From Chloroflexota bacterium (GTDB taxonomy: Bacteria; Chloroflexota; Chloroflexia; Thermomicrobiales; UBA6265), in the NCBI GenBank assembly GCA_023415845.1, contig JAEZJB010000054.1, forward strand, positions 1-17,490: 17,490 nt of DNA, given 5' to 3'. The notes under the pieces are model-generated. The model saw nothing but the letters and a program-made list of their open reading frames with translations. It did no database searches and was not told the DNA's origin. The translations under genes were made by a program, and so were the position numbers. The number at the start of each line of letters is the position of its first letter. The stretch's first letter is position 1. Of the stretch, positions 13,778-17,490 are shown in pieces.

Positions 13778-15044
13778 CCGCCTCCAGTCCATTCTCGGAA
13801 TCAGGTTCGGCGAGGGCTGGCACCGACACGTCAGCCCCGCGGACCGCGGAAAACGTCCGCCGGTTCGCGAACAAACCAATCGCGGAGGCCGCCGCGATCG
13901 CAAAGAAGGCACCCCACGTCACCGATTGCAGATCGTGGGCCTGGCCAAAGTCGTAGATCACACCACCGAGCAGGTTGCCAAACCCTCCCCCAATCGCCAG
14001 CGCGAGCATCGCCACGCCGAAGTAGGTGCCGCGCTGGGCAGGATCGGAAAGGTTGGCCGTCACGGTCTCCTGACCGGGCCGCGCGAGGACCATCCCGACG
14101 GAAAAGATCGCGGCCGCGAGCAGAATGCCAAATGTATTCGATGCGAATGCGACGGCACCCAGCCCGCTGCCCAGCACCAGCGTTCCCACCCACAGGAGGT
14201 CGATTGGTTTCCACCACCGCTCGAGGAAGCGCGGCAGGGTGAACCCCAGCCCGATGATCACCACCGTGTTCACCAGGTAGAGCCACGACACCGCTCTGTC
14301 TGTCCCGGTGATGTCGGTCGCGGCCAGCGTGATCGTCAACTGAAACTGCGTCCAGGCAAACCAGAATCCGGTTAACAGGGCCACGAACCGCATGAACGTC
14401 CGGTCACGAAAGACCTCCCGCACTCCAGGATTGGTTCCGGCCTGCGGGATCGATACGGAGAATCGCGGCAACGCCACCGCAATAATCGCGGCCATCGCCA
14501 CATAACCACCGGCGGCCACCAGGCAGACAAGGCGGAAGTCATGTTGAATCAGCAGCGCTCCCAGTTGGGTCCCGGCCACCATTCCGACCCCTCCCACCAC
14601 ACCAAGCAGGGAGTAGGTCCGTTGCCGGTCCTCAGGCAGCACGATCGCGGCCAGCGCCGCCGCGTTCGGCGACTCGAACAGGGCGCCGCCCAATCCGGCC
14701 AGCACCATGGCCATGGCCAGCATCGGCAGCGTCTCGGCATAGGCAAGAAAGGCGAATCCGACCCCTCTCACCATCAACCCCACCACGATCAGCGGCTTGG
14801 GTCCGATCCTGTCGGCCAGCATCCCGAACCCTATCGCCGTGCCCTGCTGGCCAAACTGCCGAATTGCCAGCATCAACCCAACGGATCCTGCCGCCCAGCC
14901 AAGGCCGTCAACGTAGTGAACGGCAATCAGTGGCACGACCAGCAGGAAACCGGCCCAGGAGAAGAACGTATTGACGAAAAGGGTGATCAGTCCTCGCTTG
15001 CGTTGGGCCGAGGTAAGTGGTGCCGAGCCGCTGATGCCCGCCAT
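13767..15044 (-). CDS. MFS transporter (DHA1/MdtH-like exporter)
   Basis: Twelve-helix major facilitator superfamily protein, 425 residues. It is probably a proton-coupled exporter; the substrate is unknown. Motif A is visible as G-M-L-A-D-R-I-G-P-K-P-L-I-V-V-G at about 74-89, after the second helix. A glycine-rich helix 5 follows (L-L-G-V-V-G-G-V-G-M-V-A-G-T-Q-L-G), like the motif C of drug-type antiporters, and a second-half copy reads G-M-V-L-A-R-P-G-Q-E-T. The C-terminal tail is soluble and acidic. It converges on the LLM gene with an 11-base overlap and diverges from the TRIC-family gene across 128 bases that must hold both promoters. Confidence 0.92.
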   Translation of the reverse strand: MAGISGSAPLTSAQRKRGLITLFVNTFFSWAGFLLVVPLIAVHYVDGLGWAAGSVGLMLAIRQFGQQGTAIGFGMLADRIGPKPLIVVGLMVRGVGFAFLAYAETLPMLAMAMVLAGLGGALFESPNAAALAAIVLPEDRQRTYSLLGVVGGVGMVAGTQLGALLIQHDFRLVCLVAAGGYVAMAAIIAVALPRFSVSIPQAGTNPGVREVFRDRTFMRFVALLTGFWFAWTQFQLTITLAATDITGTDRAVSWLYLVNTVVIIGLGFTLPRFLERWWKPIDLLWVGTLVLGSGLGAVAFASNTFGILLAAAIFSVGMVLARPGQETVTANLSDPAQRGTYFGVAMLALAIGGGFGNLLGGVIYDFGQAHDLQSVTWGAFFAIAAASAIGLFANRRTFSAVRGADVSVPALAEPDSENGLEAVRV

Positions 15045-15172
15045 AATGAATGCTTGCTTTCAGTCGTGGGAGCATCGAGGGAAGCTCCTGGTGTCCCGAG
15101 GTTTGCCGTGCTCATCATCGCCGATCTGCGTCCACTTCGCCTGGCGCAACCAGGTCCTTCCCTGGACGTAGC

Positions 15173-15820
15173 ATGAGCTGGCCGCTCGATCCGTGGACAC
15201 TCTTTGAAGTCATCGACGTCTTCGGCGTCTTCGTCGGAGCGTTCACCGGAACCCTCGTCGCCTACCGGCTCCGATACGACATCACCGGCATGTGGACCCT
15301 TGCCCTGGTGGCCGGGCTTGGCGGAGGTCTGATCCGTGATCTCTGCCTCCAGGTCGGGCCACCACTGGCGCTGACTCAACCCGCCTACTTGCCCACGGTT
15401 GCGCTGGCGACCGTGGCAGGGGCGCTCTATGGCGGCAAGGTCGACCAGACCTGGAAATCGATCGTCTTCGTCGATTCCGTCGCGCTGATTACCTTCGCCG
15501 TCGCCGGATCACTCCGCACCCTCCAGTACGACTACGGCATCTGGGCGACGGCGCTGCTGGGCGTCATCACCGCCGTCGGGGGCGGCGTCATCCGCGACGT
15601 GCTGACCGGCGAAACCCCGATGATCTTTCGCCGCGCCGAGCTGTACGCATTGGCGGCCCTGGGTGCAGCCCTTGCGATGATCATTTTGGACCTGATGGAC
15701 CAGCCCCGGGGGATCATCGCGCTCGGCGGCTACGCGGTCGGACTCTTCCTTCGCTTCGGCTCACTGCGCTGGGGCTGGATGTCATGGCAGCCCCACCTCC
15801 CCGACGAGCGTTCTCCCTGA
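15173..15820 (+). CDS. TRIC/UPF0126-family membrane protein (YicG-like)
   Basis: 215-residue membrane protein of the UPF0126 / prokaryotic TRIC family, suggested to be cation channels or small-molecule (glycine) transporters. The family's two tandem three-helix repeats are both visible. The first repeat has G-G-G-L-I-R-D at 50-56 and the second G-G-G-V-I-R-D-V-L-T-G-E-T-P at 136-149, 86 residues apart. The repeats confirm the ATG at 15173, since sequence before it in the same frame is not hydrophobic. The ribosome site is weak (GGA). It ends 17 bases from the convergent aldo-keto reductase gene with no terminator between. Confidence 0.93.
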   Translation: MSWPLDPWTLFEVIDVFGVFVGAFTGTLVAYRLRYDITGMWTLALVAGLGGGLIRDLCLQVGPPLALTQPAYLPTVALATVAGALYGGKVDQTWKSIVFVDSVALITFAVAGSLRTLQYDYGIWATALLGVITAVGGGVIRDVLTGETPMIFRRAELYALAALGAALAMIILDLMDQPRGIIALGGYAVGLFLRFGSLRWGWMSWQPHLPDERSP

Positions 15821-15837
15821 TCCGGCTTCTCTGGAGG

Positions 15838-16833
15838 TTAGGGAAGCGGCTGGGCCAGGGGCTCGATCGCAGCCAGTTCGTCGGCCGTCAATGGCGCGAA
15901 GGAAACTGCCCGCACATTGGCTTCCAGCTGATGCACGCTCGACGCTCCGATCAGGGCCGAGGTGACCTGCGGCAATCGCAGAATCCACTGCAGGGCGAGT
16001 TGGGCCAGCGTCTGACCACGTCCGGCGGCGATCTTGTTCAGCGCCCTGACGCGTTCAAGGTACTCATCGGAAATGCGATCCGACCGCAACGAACCCTCAC
16101 GCGCGGCCCGCGAATCGCCCGGCACACCATTCAGGTAACGATCGGTCAGCAGGCCCTGTGCCAGCGGAACGAACGCGATGGCCCCGACGCCATGCTCATC
16201 CAGCACGTCGACAAGTCCATCCTCGATCGTGCGGTTGAACATGTTGTAGGCGGGCTGATGAATCAGCAGGTGGATGCCATGAGTCGCCAGCGCAGCGACC
16301 ATTTCTTCCGTGCGCTCCGGCGGATAGCTCGAGATTCCGACATAGAGGGCCTTGCCACTCGTCACTGCCGAGGCGAGGGCACCAGCGGTCTCTTCGATCG
16401 GCGTCTCGGGGTCGGGTCGATGGTGGTAGAAGATGTCGACGTAATCCAGCCCCATACGCTGGAGGCTCTGGTCGAGTGATGAAAGGAGATACTTGCGCGA
16501 TCCCCAGTTTCCGTACGGACCGGGCCACATGTCGAAGCCGGCCTTGGTGGAGATAACAAGCTCGTCGCGATAGGGTCGGAAGTCGGCTGCCATATGCCGC
16601 CCGAAGTTCTCCTCGGCGGAACCATACGGCGGGCCGTAGTTGTTGGCGAGATCGAAGTGGGTCACCCCAAGGTCGAATGCCCGGCGGAGGATATCGCGCT
16701 GTACTTCCAGCGATCTGCCATCGCCGAAGTTCTGCCAGAGCCCCAGCGAGATCTCGGGCAAAAGGAGTCCACTTCGTCCGGTTCTGCGATACGGCATCGT
16801 CTCGTATCGGTTTGCCGCTGCCTGATATGCCAT
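15838..16833 (-). CDS. yghZ: aldo-keto reductase, L-glyceraldehyde 3-phosphate reductase type
   Basis: NADPH-dependent aldo-keto reductase of the AKR14/YghZ type, 331 residues, a cytoplasmic TIM barrel. Known members reduce L-glyceraldehyde 3-phosphate and methylglyoxal, a detoxifying role. The catalytic tetrad is readable: Asp61 and Tyr66 in F-D-L-A-N-N-Y-G-P-P-Y-G-S-A-E, Lys97 in I-S-T-K-A-G, and His138 in F-Y-H-H-R. The N-N-Y-G-P-P-x-G-S-A-E signature is typical of YghZ and the Kv-beta-like branch. The C-terminal cofactor region reads A-L-I-G-A-S-S-V-H-Q-L-E-A-N. AAAGGA stands 7 bases before the ATG at 16833. A second minus-strand gene (MFS) ends 52 bases upstream, so co-transcription is possible. 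Confidence 0.93.
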   Translation of the reverse strand: MAYQAAANRYETMPYRRTGRSGLLLPEISLGLWQNFGDGRSLEVQRDILRRAFDLGVTHFDLANNYGPPYGSAEENFGRHMAADFRPYRDELVISTKAGFDMWPGPYGNWGSRKYLLSSLDQSLQRMGLDYVDIFYHHRPDPETPIEETAGALASAVTSGKALYVGISSYPPERTEEMVAALATHGIHLLIHQPAYNMFNRTIEDGLVDVLDEHGVGAIAFVPLAQGLLTDRYLNGVPGDSRAAREGSLRSDRISDEYLERVRALNKIAAGRGQTLAQLALQWILRLPQVTSALIGASSVHQLEANVRAVSFAPLTADELAAIEPLAQPLP

Positions 16834-16885
16834 GGTTAGATCCTTTTCATTGACCCGCGACCGTTCGGCAGAACACCGCTGCAGT

Positions 16886-17490
16886 CTAGAGATTCCTGAT
16901 GGCCTCCGAGCGGAAGCTCATCCAAAGCGCGACGACAAGGGCGATCGAGGCACTGGCTGCCACCGCGAACTGCGTGGAAACCAGGTCCGCGACGACACCC
17001 ACCGGCAAGGCCGCCACTGGCAGCAGTCCGAATCCTAACGAATAGGCACCCAGCACCCGCCCTCTGATGTCATCGCCAATCCGCATCTGAACCAGCGCCA
17101 TGTTGGTGCTGAGCATGATCGCGGCAACCAGCCCTTCCACGAAGAGGAGGAAGAAGGTCAGAAACACGTTCGTCGACATCGCGATTCCGATCACCGCCAC
17201 TGAAACCACGATGAGCATGTACGGCTGTCGCCGGGCGGTGTCCGAGCCCATTTTCCTTTGGGCCACGAACAGCGCCCCCAGAACCGATCCAATCCCGGAG
17301 ATGGCCATCATGTAGCCGAGACCGCTCGCACCGATGTCGAGGATATCCCTGGCAAAGACATTCAGGAATTGAACGAACGGCAGGATGAGGATCGGTGTCA
17401 CGAAGCCGAGTGCGAACAACGCACGAAGGTCCGGACGTTCCCACACAACCTGGAAACCGCTCAGCACCCGGGCGAATCCCTTCGGTCCTC
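16886..17490 (-). CDS. MFS transporter, EntS-like (partial, 5' end outside window)
   Basis: C-terminal half of a major facilitator protein. The frame is open to the right edge and reads G-P-K-G-F-A-R before the Val encoded at 17467, so that GTG is unlikely to be the true start. The L-x-G-F-Q-V-V-W-E-R-P-D-L-R-A-L-F segment, and six helices after it, fit the MFS_3/EntS group (PF05977 type). S-T-N-M-A-L-V-Q-M-R-I-G-D-D-I-R-G-R-V-L-G-A-Y matches that group's conserved 'Q...v.d.lRGRv.s' region. These are usually exporters of siderophores or drugs. The substrate is unknown. It lies upstream of the aldo-keto reductase gene on the same strand. Confidence 0.88.
   Translation of the reverse strand, partial: GPKGFARVLSGFQVVWERPDLRALFALGFVTPILILPFVQFLNVFARDILDIGASGLGYMMAISGIGSVLGALFVAQRKMGSDTARRQPYMLIVVSVAVIGIAMSTNVFLTFFLLFVEGLVAAIMLSTNMALVQMRIGDDIRGRVLGAYSLGFGLLPVAALPVGVVADLVSTQFAVAASASIALVVALWMSFRSEAIRNL

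Overview
The window reads as an ordinary, high-GC bacterial chromosome segment. No phage, insertion sequence, CRISPR array or rRNA/tRNA gene is visible. Three traits suggest a Thermomicrobia-like member of the Chloroflexota: a secreted protein whose mature N-terminus and inter-domain linker are rich in D-A-T-P / E-A-x-P-V-A runs, an anti-sigma factor with a huge Pro/Thr/Glu-rich extracellular linker, and an LLM-class (F420/flavin) oxidoreductase. This assignment is inference from protein style, not from a marker gene.

Left part (1-4609, all minus strand, read right to left): an ECF sigma factor overlaps by ATGA its membrane-bound zinc anti-sigma factor. These are followed by a macro-domain protein and an alpha/beta hydrolase that runs off the left edge. 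This looks like a stress-signalling operon with two metabolic or nucleotide-related genes behind it. A 26-bp perfect palindrome separates the anti-sigma gene from the macro gene.

Centre-left (4610-8470): a consensus parS (ParB-binding) site sits two bases after the stop of a YihY/BrkB-family membrane protein. Then come an unrecognised small protein (plus), a zinc-ribbon plus DUF2007-like protein (minus) whose upstream region carries the same 16-bp palindromic core, a secreted protein with two similar domains, and a small two-helix membrane protein. Strong hairpin terminators follow the last two.

Centre-right (8529-13777): folC (folate polyglutamylation) is divergent from a multi-helix VC0807-like membrane protein, with an inverted repeat exactly midway. 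Next is hemW (radical SAM heme chaperone), preceded by a 42-codon single-helix membrane ORF, and then an LLM-class oxidoreductase with a C-terminal extension.

Right part (13767-17490): an MFS exporter divergent from a TRIC/UPF0126-type channel, an aldo-keto reductase of the L-glyceraldehyde-3-phosphate reductase type, and the C-terminal half of a second MFS protein that runs off the right edge.

I did not find a convincing undescribed multi-gene system. The best leads are the shared palindromic operator-like element, the parS site, the sensor-like anti-sigma factor, and the LLM C-terminal extension.
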